From an uncultured Flavobacteriales bacterium (lineage in GTDB: Bacteria > Bacteroidota > Bacteroidia > Flavobacteriales_E > Vicingaceae): a DNA stretch of 64,000 nt. The notes beneath the pieces are model-generated. The model did not search any database. It was not told where the DNA came from and saw nothing but the letters and a program-made list of their open reading frames with translations. The stretch covers positions 62,001-126,000 of the forward strand of contig CAJXMH010000005.1 in the NCBI GenBank assembly GCA_913056345.1. The letters run 5' to 3'. Positions 1-8,055 of this stretch are shown here, piece after piece. Numbering within the stretch: position 1 is the stretch's first letter; each line of letters begins with the position of its first letter. Position numbers and translations under genes: made by a program.

Positions 1-1400
1 TTGAGTTGATTCGTGCAAGCAGAACGCCGGAAGATGCGCGTGAAGGCCTTATGAGTCGATTTGAGCTTTCAGAGATCCAAGCAAAAGCAATACTCGACCT
101 ACGTTTACAGAAACTTACCGGTCTTGAAAGAGATAAGTTGAAAGAAGAGTATGCTGAGTTAATGGAATTGATTAAGCATTTGGAAGCCATTTTAGCCAAT
201 GAGGATATGCGCATGGATATCATCAAGGAAGAGTTGCAAGAGGTTAAAGATAAATATGGTGATGATAGACGCTCTGTAATTGAATATTCAGCAGAGGACT
301 TTAGTATTGAGGATATGATCCCTGATGAAGAAGTGGTAGTGACCATTTCGCATCTTGGTTACATTAAAAGAACCCAACTTTCCGAATACCGTAGGCAAAA
401 TAGGGGTGGAACAGGCTCAAGAGGAAGTTCAACTCGAGGTGAAGACTTCTTGGAGCATTTGTTTGTGGCTACAACCCACAATTACCTGCTCATCTTTACT
501 GAGAAAGGAAAATGTTTCTGGATGCGAGTATTTGAAGTTCCTGAAGGAACCAAAAACTCTAAAGGTAGAGCGATTCAAAACTTGATCAGTATTGAGCCTG
601 ATGATAATGTGAAAGCCTACATCTGTGTGAAAGACCTGAATGATGAAGAGTATATCAATAATAACTTCATTGTGATGGCGACTAAAAATGGAACCATTAA
701 GAAAACAAGCCTAGAGGCTTATTCTAGACCACGATCTAACGGTATTAATGCAGTTACCATCAAAGAGAACGACATGCTGCTTGAAGCGAAGCTGACCAAT
801 GGCTCTGATGAGATCATGTTAGCTGTTAAGAGTGGACGGGCGATTCGATTCAATGAGAGCAAGGTGCGATCAATGGGAAGAAACGCAACAGGCGTTAGAG
901 GAATCACTCTTGATGATCAAAACGATGAAGTGGTCGGCATGATCACCATTCGCGAGGCACAAGAAGAAACGGTTCTTGTGGTTTCTGAAAAAGGCTATGG
1001 AAAACGTTCTTTCTTAAATGATCCTGAAGACAATTCCGAAATCTACCGTGTCACCAACAGAGGTGGAAAAGGAGTGAAAACCTTAAGCGTAACCGAAAAA
1101 ACCGGTAGCTTGATCGCGATTAAAAGTGTTACAGATCAAAATGACCTTATGATCATAAACCGTTCTGGGGTAATTATTCGAATTGCTGCCGCTGACCTTC
1201 GTGTGATGGGAAGAGCAACTCAGGGAGTTCGCTTAATCAACTTAAAGAAAAACGATTCCATTGCAGCTGTGGCTAAAGTTGAAGTTTCAGACGACGAAGA
1301 AGAATTCCTAGAAGGTGAAGAAAACCCGGGAAATGAAGCTGAAAATCAAGACGCAGAAGGAAATGGCAAAGAATTTGATACAGACGACACAGACAAGTAA
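1..1400 (+). CDS. gyrA: DNA gyrase subunit A, C-terminal part (5' end outside window)
   Basis: Open from the left edge of the window in the frame that starts at base 3, so the catalytic N-terminal half lies upstream and is not visible. About 465 residues remain: the end of the coiled-coil and exit-gate region (AILDLRLQKLTGLE, typical of GyrA/ParC), then the beta-pinwheel DNA-wrapping domain with repeated blades. A GyrA-box-like stretch (NRGGTGSRG) and later repeats (NRGGKGVKT, MGRATQGVRL) support GyrA over ParC. The protein ends in a very acidic tail (DDEEEFLEGEE and onward), which is common in GyrA. Gyrase introduces negative supercoils in the cytoplasm together with GyrB. A TPR protein gene follows 25 bp later in the same direction. 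Confidence 0.95.
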   Translation, partial: ELIRASRTPEDAREGLMSRFELSEIQAKAILDLRLQKLTGLERDKLKEEYAELMELIKHLEAILANEDMRMDIIKEELQEVKDKYGDDRRSVIEYSAEDFSIEDMIPDEEVVVTISHLGYIKRTQLSEYRRQNRGGTGSRGSSTRGEDFLEHLFVATTHNYLLIFTEKGKCFWMRVFEVPEGTKNSKGRAIQNLISIEPDDNVKAYICVKDLNDEEYINNNFIVMATKNGTIKKTSLEAYSRPRSNGINAVTIKENDMLLEAKLTNGSDEIMLAVKSGRAIRFNESKVRSMGRNATGVRGITLDDQNDEVVGMITIREAQEETVLVVSEKGYGKRSFLNDPEDNSEIYRVTNRGGKGVKTLSVTEKTGSLIAIKSVTDQNDLMIINRSGVIIRIAAADLRVMGRATQGVRLINLKKNDSIAAVAKVEVSDDEEEFLEGEENPGNEAENQDAEGNGKEFDTDDTDK

Positions 1401-1425
1401 TTTTATAAAAAATAAAACAGTAACT

Positions 1426-2706
1426 ATGAAAGTGAAAGTATCCATCGCCGCTAGCCTTGCCATTGGTTTATTCAGTCTTAATGCGAGCGCTCAAAAAGCA
1501 AAGGTTGTGACGGCATATAACTACAATAAATCTTACGAGCAAAGCGATAAAGATGAGAAAGACTGTGAGGACTTAGCTAAAGGGGTTGAGGCAATTCAGT
1601 CAGCAGTTAAGGATGATAAAACCAAAGATTGGGCGAAAACCTGGTACTATGGTGGTAATTTGTATTTCAATGCAGCCCTTTCTGAAGATGAGGCGTGTAA
1701 AGAGATGATCAAAGAGCCCTTGGATAACACCCTTGACTTTTACCTAACAGCTTTAAAATATAACATTGAAGCAGAAGGTTCAAATGATTTGGATTTTGAA
1801 AAGCCTGCTGATCAAATGAAGTTTATGGGTTATTTAACTAATAAGGACACGAAGTTTGATGACCCAACTTACACCCAAGATATCTTAATGCGTAAGTTCC
1901 CTTACATTGCTAATGCCTTTATCAACAATGGGGTAGAGTATTTTAATGCAGGTAATTATGAAAAAGCACTTGACTACTATGGCAAATCTGTAATGGTTAA
2001 TGGAATTACAGGTAGAGTAGACACTTTAGGAATGTATAATGCAGCTCTCGCTGCTGAGCGACTAGAAAAGTACGATGAAGCATTGACCTACTACAGCATA
2101 TTAAGCCAGATCAAATACGGTGGTGCTGACATTTACCTATACATGGCGAGTATTCACCAAAAAAAGGAAGACACCGCAAGCTATATTGAAACAATTCGTA
2201 AAGGCTTAGAGGTTTATCCAAATAACACCAACTTGATTTTACAAGAGCTAAGTTATTTGATGGAAACAGGACAAGAAGAAGAGGCACTTGCAAGTTTTGA
2301 TAAAGCCATTGCCAATGAGCCTGAAAACTCTGCCTTGTATTACAACAGAGGGTTTATTTACGATCAAACAAAAAAAATTGATGAAGCCGCTTCAGATTAT
2401 TCGAAAGCCCTAGAGCTAAAGCCCGACTTTTTTGACGCGGCCTACAATTTAGGTGCGATGTATTACAATGCTGGAGTTGAGTGGAACAATAAAGCAACCT
2501 CTTATGATATCGAGGAGACGGATAAATATGATGAAGCCACTAAAAAAGCCAATGAATATTTTATGAAAGCAAAACCTGCACTTGAAAAAGCGCATGAGCT
2601 AGATGAAACTGATCAAAATACGATGGCTTCTCTTGTTAAGATCTACGCTATTTTAGGCGAGAACGACAAGTACAATAGCATGAAAACAAAGCTTCAAGGT
2701 AAATAG
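1426..2706 (+). CDS. exported tetratricopeptide-repeat protein
   Basis: 426 residues. I chose the ATG at 1426, 25 bp after the gyrA stop, because it opens directly with a signal peptide (MKVKVSIAASLAIGLFSLNASAQ, cleavage near residue 23). An upstream in-frame start would overlap gyrA. The body carries several TPR units: around residues 170-200 (YFNAGNYEKALDYYGKSV), 210-235 (AERLEKYDEALTYYSIL) and 285-345 (ALASFDKAIANEPENSALYY, then DEAASDYSKALELKPDFFD). The predicted site is the periplasm. TPR proteins are protein-interaction scaffolds; no catalytic domain is seen and the specific role is unknown. The close spacing suggests cotranscription with gyrA. The first small-RNA promoter begins only about 15 bp after its stop. 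Confidence 0.85.
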   Translation: MKVKVSIAASLAIGLFSLNASAQKAKVVTAYNYNKSYEQSDKDEKDCEDLAKGVEAIQSAVKDDKTKDWAKTWYYGGNLYFNAALSEDEACKEMIKEPLDNTLDFYLTALKYNIEAEGSNDLDFEKPADQMKFMGYLTNKDTKFDDPTYTQDILMRKFPYIANAFINNGVEYFNAGNYEKALDYYGKSVMVNGITGRVDTLGMYNAALAAERLEKYDEALTYYSILSQIKYGGADIYLYMASIHQKKEDTASYIETIRKGLEVYPNNTNLILQELSYLMETGQEEEALASFDKAIANEPENSALYYNRGFIYDQTKKIDEAASDYSKALELKPDFFDAAYNLGAMYYNAGVEWNNKATSYDIEETDKYDEATKKANEYFMKAKPALEKAHELDETDQNTMASLVKIYAILGENDKYNSMKTKLQGK

Positions 2707-2720
2707 AACACAAAGCTCTA

Positions 2721-2751
2721 TTTGCTTAATTTAAACTGTTTTGTATATTTG
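2721..2751 (+). promoter_or_regulatory. Bacteroidota-type promoter of small-RNA copy A
   Basis: TTTG at 2721-2724, a 19-base spacer, then TATATTTG at 2744-2751, an exact match to the TAnnTTTG -7 element known from Bacteroidota. Transcription should start around 2756-2758. It lies in an otherwise gene-free interval and points at the structured RNA candidate. Confidence 0.7.
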
Positions 2752-2756
2752 ACTTA

Positions 2757-2875
2757 ATTGTTTTTTCCATCACAGTTTGTATGGTTTCTTTGCAGCAATG
2801 CAATTTTATGAGAAGTCGTTTTCACCATACAGATTACCATACAAACAAGCCTCGCCACTCGGCGAGGTTTTTTTT
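2757..2875 (+). ncRNA. small structured RNA candidate, copy A
   Basis: About 119 nt from the predicted start to the end of the T-run. The outer stem is GTTTGTATGGT (2775-2785) with ACCATACAAAC (2836-2846), 11 perfect pairs. Inside are a TTGCA/TGCAA hairpin with a GCAA loop (2790-2803) and a GAGAA/TTTTC hairpin with a GTCG loop (2810-2823). The molecule ends in an intrinsic terminator. A second ACCATACAGA at 2824-2833 could compete for the same 5' arm. Copy B, 180 bp downstream, has the same promoter spacing, outer stem, GAGAA/TTTTC hairpin and terminator, and the two outer stems differ by a compensatory pair (TTTG/CAAA versus TCTG/CAGA). I cannot assign a known family; a clade-specific Rfam motif such as Flavo-1 is possible but untested. 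Confidence 0.7.
2850..2875 (+). terminator. intrinsic terminator of small-RNA copy A
   Basis: CCTCGCC (2850-2856), loop ACTC, GGCGAGG (2861-2867), then eight T residues (2868-2875). Confidence 0.85.
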
Positions 2876-2893
2876 GCCTAAATTCAAGAAACT

Positions 2894-2939
2894 TTAACAG
2901 CTGTTAAGTTTGTAGAATATGATTATTTCTTTAATATTG
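2894..2939 (+). promoter_or_regulatory. promoter of small-RNA copy B with an abutting palindrome
   Basis: TTTG at 2909-2912, a 19-base spacer, then TAATATTG at 2932-2939 (7 of 8 to TAnnTTTG), the same geometry as the copy A promoter. A perfect 14-bp palindrome, TTAACAGCTGTTAA (2894-2907), lies one base upstream of the TTTG. It could be an operator; copy A has no equivalent. Confidence 0.6.
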
Positions 2940-2944
2940 TATCT

Positions 2945-3053
2945 CCTTGCTAACACATCTGTATGGTTTTCAACGTTAGCTTGAGAAAGTCGGTTTTCAT
3001 AATTAAGTTTTGATTATACCATACAGAGAGCCCCGCACCCGCGGGGTTTTTTT
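2945..3053 (+). ncRNA. small structured RNA candidate, copy B
   Basis: About 109 nt. The outer stem is TCTGTATGGT (2958-2967) with ACCATACAGA (3018-3027), 10 perfect pairs. Inside is GAGAA/TTTTC with loop AGTCGG (2983-2998), matching the internal hairpin of copy A. An intrinsic terminator follows the outer stem within three bases. No reading frame with a plausible start fits the region. Apart from the stem and hairpin blocks, the sequence is clearly diverged from copy A, so this is an old duplication held by structure rather than a recent repeat. Function unknown. Confidence 0.7.
3031..3053 (+). terminator. intrinsic terminator of small-RNA copy B
   Basis: CCCCGC (3031-3036), loop ACCC, GCGGGG (3041-3046), then seven T residues. 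Confidence 0.85.
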
Positions 3054-3099
3054 ATGCCCTAAACCCTGAACAAAATTCTTAAATGATACTTTTACAGAC

Positions 3100-4356
3100 A
3101 TGAACTCACTAGCAGATGTAAAAATTCACATTGTAGGAGCAGGTATAAGTGGTTTGATTGCTGCAATTCAGTTAGAAGAAGAAGGGTTTTCTCCTATAAT
3201 TTGGGAACAAAACCAAGAAGTAGGTGGCCGCTTGCAAACTGAACTAATCGATGGCTATCAATTGGATCGAGGATTTCAGGTTTTACTTGACGAATATCCG
3301 ATGGCACAGAAATACCTTGATTTAGAGGCGCTACAATTGCAGAAGTTTTTACCTGGTGCTTATATCCATCATGAACAAGACCGCTCTAAGTGGGGTGATT
3401 TGAGTCGTGATCTGCAATTTTGGAGCACACCCTTTTTACTTTCAATTGCTAAGCCTAAGGATTTTTTACTCTTGAACCGCTTAAGGTCAGCCTTAAAGAA
3501 AAAGGACCTACAAAGCATATTTGAGCATAAACCCCAAACCACCCTTGATTATTTAGTGGAGTATGGCTTCAGTGATTCACTAATTAAATACTTTTTAGCG
3601 CCTTTTTATAGGGGCATTTTTCTGGAAAATGAGCTTGAAACCTCAAGCCGAATGTTTGAGTTTGTCTTTAAAATGTTTGCCAAAGGCAATGCGTGTATAC
3701 CGCGTGAAGGCATCCAAGCAATTGCTTTGCAACTAAAAGAGCGTTTGAAGAAAACTACCATTCACACAGGAGTTAGAATCGATCAAATTCAAAACCAGAA
3801 GATTATTATTGAAGGAGTTGAAGAAATAGTAGCAGAATATGTGATCGTGGCTACTGAGGCCACTAAGCTAATTGCAAACCTGAGCGGAGAAGAGCAAGCC
3901 TGGCGTAGCTGCGACAACCTTTACTTCGAAGTTGAGAAAAGGGGCTTTCAAGAACCCTTGATCGGCTTGGTAGGAGACAGAGATAAGTTGGTCAATAACT
4001 ATCATTTTCCGCAAAGTCTAAAACCGGCTAGTAAGGGCAGTAAAGAATTGCTAAGTGTAACGGTAGTTGACCGCAAAGGATTAAGTGATGATGCGCTTTA
4101 TGAGCAAGTTGAAAGAGAAGTGAAACAAGTTCTTGGCTTACGACCACTTAGGCTCTTAAAACACTACCGTATTCCCAAGGCCTTACCCGACGTTAGCAAT
4201 ATGCAATACGACTATTCTTATACCACCGCTCAATTAACGCCCAGTATTTACTTAGCAGGAGACCAACAGCTCAATGCATCTTTAAATGCAGCCATGATCA
4301 GCGGTGAGCGGGTGGCAGAAGCAGTAAGCAACCGGATAAAAGGAATCTCTACTTGA
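3100..4356 (+). CDS. FAD-dependent oxidoreductase of the amine oxidase/phytoene desaturase superfamily
   Basis: 418 residues. The N-terminus holds an FAD-binding Rossmann motif (IVGAGISGLIAAIQLEEEG, about residues 10-28), followed by the family signature EVGGRLQTE, where the GGR contacts FAD. The C-terminus has the second FAD-binding stretch (IYLAGDQQLNASLNAAMISG). There is no signal peptide, so the enzyme is probably cytoplasmic. This family oxidises amines, carotenoid precursors or protoporphyrinogen; the substrate cannot be read from the sequence. It lies between the small-RNA terminator and a Cys-rich hypothetical gene whose likely start is 35 bp downstream. Confidence 0.85.
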   Translation: MNSLADVKIHIVGAGISGLIAAIQLEEEGFSPIIWEQNQEVGGRLQTELIDGYQLDRGFQVLLDEYPMAQKYLDLEALQLQKFLPGAYIHHEQDRSKWGDLSRDLQFWSTPFLLSIAKPKDFLLLNRLRSALKKKDLQSIFEHKPQTTLDYLVEYGFSDSLIKYFLAPFYRGIFLENELETSSRMFEFVFKMFAKGNACIPREGIQAIALQLKERLKKTTIHTGVRIDQIQNQKIIIEGVEEIVAEYVIVATEATKLIANLSGEEQAWRSCDNLYFEVEKRGFQEPLIGLVGDRDKLVNNYHFPQSLKPASKGSKELLSVTVVDRKGLSDDALYEQVEREVKQVLGLRPLRLLKHYRIPKALPDVSNMQYDYSYTTAQLTPSIYLAGDQQLNASLNAAMISGERVAEAVSNRIKGIST

Positions 4357-4391
4357 TTTGATTGTCTTCACTTTGCTTAGCTTTGTTGAAG

Positions 4392-4979
4392 ATGCAATTA
4401 CCTTATCCCGAAGAAGCTTGGAAAGAAATCCCAAAGATCTTTTGGTCTGACCTGAATCAGCTTCCTTTTCAGACTTGCCTGATGTGCAATACCAATTTTG
4501 AAGAAAGCCAACAACCTTATTTGATCGAAAAGGCCGTAAAAGGAATAGTTGGGGGACAAGCACTGTCGACGGTTTTTGAGTATGCTGTTTGTTTGGGTTG
4601 TGCTGAGCAAATGAACTTAAGTCTGTCTGAATCTTCAAGGATAAAAATTGCCCAGTACTTTGAGACACACATTCATTTTAATGCACGCAGAGAAGCCTTG
4701 CAAGATGCAGAACAAAGTGAATGGATCAAAAACTGTTTGGTGAAACACAGACCGCCTAGAGAGCAGGAAGAATGTCAACTTTATGCTTTTTGCCTCGGAG
4801 ACAAAATGCTATACCATGAATTCCCTTACATGATCACCTCAGAAGCCTTAGATGAAATGCTACAGTTGCTTTCTGCCAAAACCTTGGATATTTTAAATGG
4901 CTTTAAAGACGACTTTTTTGACGGTCCTCCTGAGCTGAAAGAGTTATTAGAAAAAGGTGGTCCAAAGGTGTTACTTTAA
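4392..4979 (+). CDS. hypothetical protein with two CxxC pairs
   Basis: 195 residues from the ATG at 4392; an in-frame TTG at 4362 would add ten residues but begins only five bases after the preceding stop. Two cysteine pairs (CLMC near residue 26 and CLGC near residue 64) could form one zinc-binding knuckle. The rest is mostly helical and acidic. No signal peptide, membrane segment or recognised domain is seen. The short gap to the oxidoreductase gene suggests cotranscription. I do not recognise a function. Confidence 0.7.
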   Translation: MQLPYPEEAWKEIPKIFWSDLNQLPFQTCLMCNTNFEESQQPYLIEKAVKGIVGGQALSTVFEYAVCLGCAEQMNLSLSESSRIKIAQYFETHIHFNARREALQDAEQSEWIKNCLVKHRPPREQEECQLYAFCLGDKMLYHEFPYMITSEALDEMLQLLSAKTLDILNGFKDDFFDGPPELKELLEKGGPKVLL

Positions 4980-5028
4980 GTTTTTGAGGTGACCTTTTGG
5001 CCTTTTTACCATTAACTTAAAAAAGAGC

Positions 5029-5580
5029 TTGAAAGATCAAAAGATCATAGACTATTTCAAAAAGCAAAAAGACAGCCAAGCTTTTCGTTTGCTGCTTGAT
5101 TATTTTCCACAAGTAGAAAGCTTTATCAAAGCTCAAGGCGGAAGTAAGGCAGATGCTGAAGACCTTTTTCAAGAAGCCTTGATTGTGCTTTACCGAAAGG
5201 TGCAAAAAGATGACTTTAGCCTGAAAGCTAAACTTTCTACTTTTTTAATTGCGGTGGTTAAATACCAATGGTGGGATTTGCGAAAAAAGGCTAGCAAAGA
5301 AGCGAAAAAGGCGGCACAATGGACCGCTGAAGAATCTTTGCTAGAGGAAGAAGTGGAGCAATTGATGCTGAAAGAGCAGCGTTATATGCAAGCCGAATTA
5401 GCCTTTCAAAAGCTTGGAAAAAAGTGTCAGCGATTGCTCAACTTATTCTATTTGAAGCAGGCGTCAATGGAAGATATTGCCAAGAAATTAGGTCTACGAT
5501 CGGCTAAGGTGGCTAAAAACCAAAAGTACAAGTGCCTGAAGCAAGCTCAAGTTCATTACCAAAAAAGGGAGGAAGCATGA
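5029..5580 (+). CDS. sigma-70 family (ECF-like) RNA polymerase sigma factor
   Basis: 183 residues from a TTG start. Region 2 is visible around residues 42-62 (DAEDLFQEALIVLYRKVQ). Region 4, near residues 130-170, has a helix-turn-helix (MEDIAKKLGLRSAKVAKNQK). The size and domain order are those of an extracytoplasmic-function sigma factor directing RNA polymerase to a small regulon. Its stop codon overlaps the ATG of the next gene (ATGA), a membrane protein with a short cytoplasmic N-terminus that is the likely anti-sigma factor. No target promoter can be named. Confidence 0.85.
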   Translation: MKDQKIIDYFKKQKDSQAFRLLLDYFPQVESFIKAQGGSKADAEDLFQEALIVLYRKVQKDDFSLKAKLSTFLIAVVKYQWWDLRKKASKEAKKAAQWTAEESLLEEEVEQLMLKEQRYMQAELAFQKLGKKCQRLLNLFYLKQASMEDIAKKLGLRSAKVAKNQKYKCLKQAQVHYQKREEA

Positions 5581-7301
5581 GTTTACAAGCACAAGACACT
5601 ATTGACCGTTATTTACGAAACGGAACAGCAGCAGAAAGAAAGGAAATTGAGGCTAATCCTGCCTTGAAGGCGCAACTTGCATTTACAGAAAGCTTAATTG
5701 GTGCTGCAGAAAGACAAGTACTCAAGCAGGCCATTCAAAAAGCGAAAGCAAAACCTCAAAAAGGATTTAAGACCATGGGCTTGATCTTACTTCTCTTAAG
5801 CTCGTTGGCGGTCACTGTCTACTTTTTCAGTATTCAAAAAGAAGAACAAGCCGTAAAACGCTACCAAGCGAGCACCTTAGAGCGGCCGTTAGAGAAAGAG
5901 CAAGAAGAAAATGCGATAGATTTTACTTTTTCGCCTCAGGCAAATGAGTCCAAACCTTCAAAAGCAGATGTAAAAGCCGTATTGAAAGAAACTCAACATA
6001 AAGAGGACACCCTAACAGCCTTGCCTACTCAAGACTTTCAACTACTGAAGTTGAATAACCAAAGGCTAGACACGGTTTTTGGAAAAGAGGGTAGCTGCTT
6101 AATCTTTCAAGCCCATTCTTTTGGAAAAAAGGAAGAAGAGATCACTTTAAAGCTAACAGAATACTACAGCCAAGCCGATATACTTTTCAGTCGCTTGAGC
6201 ACCGAAACTACTGAGGGAGACTATTTGGAAAGTGGGGGAATGCTGCAATTAGAGGCTTATACGGCAAGTGGCGATACCGCTTATTTGACGAAGGACTATC
6301 AAATTGGTTTTCCTGTAAAAGGAGAGCCCAAGGCAGGTATGGCGCTTTACTATGGAAAGGAGCAAGCAGAAACCGTAAAGTGGGAAAAAGCAGGAGAGGA
6401 AAAGGCATTAGTTCAGGAGAAGGCCCTCAATGAAGTAACGGAAATATTTACCATGGTGGAGAATATGCCAAGCTTTGAGGGAGGTTCCAATCGTGATGTG
6501 AAAAGTTTAGCGGAAGAATTTCAAAAAAGAATTCAAGTTGCCACTCGGATTCCTTATACCAAAGAGCAATTGCCTGACGGAAAAGTTTACGTCAATTTTG
6601 TAGTTGATGAAAGAGGGTTGATCCAAGGGACAAGGATTTTACGTTCACTGCACCCTGTGCTGGACCAAGTTGCTATAAAGGCCATTTATAGCTTACCGCA
6701 AATGAATCCCGGAACCCAAAGAGGAGTGCCTGTAAGGGTTCAATACACGGTTCCAATAGTCTTTAAAGAAGCTGCAGGAGATCGAACATACAGTTTTGAG
6801 AAATTTGAAGCAGAGATGGAGCGGTTGAAAAAGAGGCATCAAGAAGAGGAAGCAGCTTTTGAAGCGAAACTGATGGATCAGCTTGATTCTGTAGCTGCTA
6901 ACAAAGCGCAAACAGCTTTAATCAACCACAGTCAGTATTACTTATTTGGCAGTTCTAGGCTTGGATGGATGAATTGTGACCGACTATTTCCCGGAAAAGG
7001 AAAACGAGAAAACTTTAGGGTCAATGGACTTACAAAAGGCAGCACAGTTAAGCTAATCTCTTACCGACATAAGACGCAAATTTCGAGGAACGCCAAAGGA
7101 GGAGTCTTGATCTTTAAGCGGATTCCCAATGAGGAAAAGTACCAGCTCTTTTCGATCAAACAACAGAAAGGAAAATTGCTTTATGCTTGGAAAGCTTTTG
7201 AACAGGAAAAAGCAGTCAGCCTAGATTACCAAGCCCTAACCTCAAGCCGCTTAAAAGCCATTAAGCAGCAAATGGAGGACTTAGAAAAGGGTTTTGAGTA
7301 A
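5577..7301 (+). CDS. single-pass membrane protein with internal TonB-C-like domain; probable anti-sigma/effector partner
   Basis: 574 residues from the ATG that overlaps the sigma-factor stop. Residues 1-66 are cytoplasmic and short enough to be a minimal anti-sigma segment. A membrane helix follows (about 67-85, MGLILLLLSSLAVTVYFF), then a ~490-residue periplasmic part. Residues ~294-396 resemble a TonB C-terminal domain (PDGKVYVNFVVDERGLIQGT, then GVPVRVQYTVPIVFK). In TonB this domain is at the very end; here a further ~178 residues follow, including a coiled coil (EAEMERLKKRHQEEEAAFEA). Translational coupling with the sigma gene suggests joint regulation. The anti-sigma role is inferred from context only. 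Confidence 0.75.
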   Translation: MSLQAQDTIDRYLRNGTAAERKEIEANPALKAQLAFTESLIGAAERQVLKQAIQKAKAKPQKGFKTMGLILLLLSSLAVTVYFFSIQKEEQAVKRYQASTLERPLEKEQEENAIDFTFSPQANESKPSKADVKAVLKETQHKEDTLTALPTQDFQLLKLNNQRLDTVFGKEGSCLIFQAHSFGKKEEEITLKLTEYYSQADILFSRLSTETTEGDYLESGGMLQLEAYTASGDTAYLTKDYQIGFPVKGEPKAGMALYYGKEQAETVKWEKAGEEKALVQEKALNEVTEIFTMVENMPSFEGGSNRDVKSLAEEFQKRIQVATRIPYTKEQLPDGKVYVNFVVDERGLIQGTRILRSLHPVLDQVAIKAIYSLPQMNPGTQRGVPVRVQYTVPIVFKEAAGDRTYSFEKFEAEMERLKKRHQEEEAAFEAKLMDQLDSVAANKAQTALINHSQYYLFGSSRLGWMNCDRLFPGKGKRENFRVNGLTKGSTVKLISYRHKTQISRNAKGGVLIFKRIPNEEKYQLFSIKQQKGKLLYAWKAFEQEKAVSLDYQALTSSRLKAIKQQMEDLEKGFE

Positions 7302-7340
7302 GAAGCTAGCTGATTGAATAAAGGTGTAGGGATTGGCTTT

Positions 7341-7385
7341 ATCCAGGCCTGTCCGTCTGGTAGGCAGGAAATCGCGCGGGAGCGG
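7341..7385. repeat. small GC-rich hairpin repeat between two sigma modules
   Basis: The 196-bp gap between genes holds a GC-rich imperfect hairpin (CCTGTCC, then GGCAGG at 7363-7368), followed by AATCGCGCGGGAGCGGGG. That tail resembles the end of the dispersed repeat near 14106-14130 (AATCGCGCGGCAGCTGGGG). It is probably a fragment of the same interspersed family. No coding potential is seen. Confidence 0.4.
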
Positions 7386-7497
7386 GGGCTAGTGGCCTTG
7401 TAGGAGCTAGTGTTTTGAATTCACTAACTTTCAAGCACTTTAGCTAGGGATGTAACTTTTTGCGGCGCAAGGGTACATACTAACAGAAGAACCCAAA

Positions 7498-8052
7498 ATG
7501 AAAGTGGATCAGAATAGCTTTTTAGAACTTTATAAACCCGTGCATGACGCATTTGCGCGCTTTTGTCATGCAAAGGCTTATGGTTTGGTAGAGCCGGAAG
7601 ATCTGATTTCCGAAAGCATTACCTGTGCTTTGGAACGCTTTCATACCCTTAAAAATGAAAAGGCCTTCTTAAGCTTTTTATTCTCTATTGCAAGCAATTT
7701 GGTGCACAAGCAAAACAGGAGACTAAAGTTTAGGGCAGGGGAACAGCACTTGGATGATCTTGAAAAAGCCAGCACCCAATTAGGCGGTGATGATTTGATG
7801 GACGTCAAGCTGCTGTATGAAGCCCTGGCTCAATTACCTGAAAAGGTAGAAGAGGCTTTGATCCTTTTTGAGATTAGTGGTTTTTCAATTAAAGAAGTGG
7901 CCAAAATTCAAAAAGCGGGAGAGTCTGCAGTTAAGCAGCGCTTGAAACGCGGAAGAATGAAGCTAGCTGAACTGTTGGGAGCTGACGAGCTCAAGCAAGA
8001 GTCCACTAGCAAGCGGTCACCCTATTTAATGTCTGTTTTTTTAAGCTTTTAA
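7498..8052 (+). CDS. sigma-70 family (ECF-like) RNA polymerase sigma factor
   Basis: 184 residues from an ATG. Region 2 is recognisable (EPEDLISESITCALERFHTL, then FLSFLFSIASNLVHKQNRR). A region 4 helix-turn-helix lies near residues 115-155 (FSIKEVAKIQKAGESAVKQR). It ends 3 bp before a gene for a single-pass membrane protein, the same arrangement as the pair just upstream and the pair near 27.1 kb. Only weakly similar to the other two sigma factors by eye, so this is a paralogous module rather than a recent duplicate. Confidence 0.85.
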   Translation: MKVDQNSFLELYKPVHDAFARFCHAKAYGLVEPEDLISESITCALERFHTLKNEKAFLSFLFSIASNLVHKQNRRLKFRAGEQHLDDLEKASTQLGGDDLMDVKLLYEALAQLPEKVEEALILFEISGFSIKEVAKIQKAGESAVKQRLKRGRMKLAELLGADELKQESTSKRSPYLMSVFLSF

Positions 8053-8055
8053 GCC

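Noticed and set aside
4282-4668. Minus-strand 128-residue frame across two genes
   Set aside because: It overlaps well-supported plus-strand genes, shows no domain, and spans an intergenic junction.
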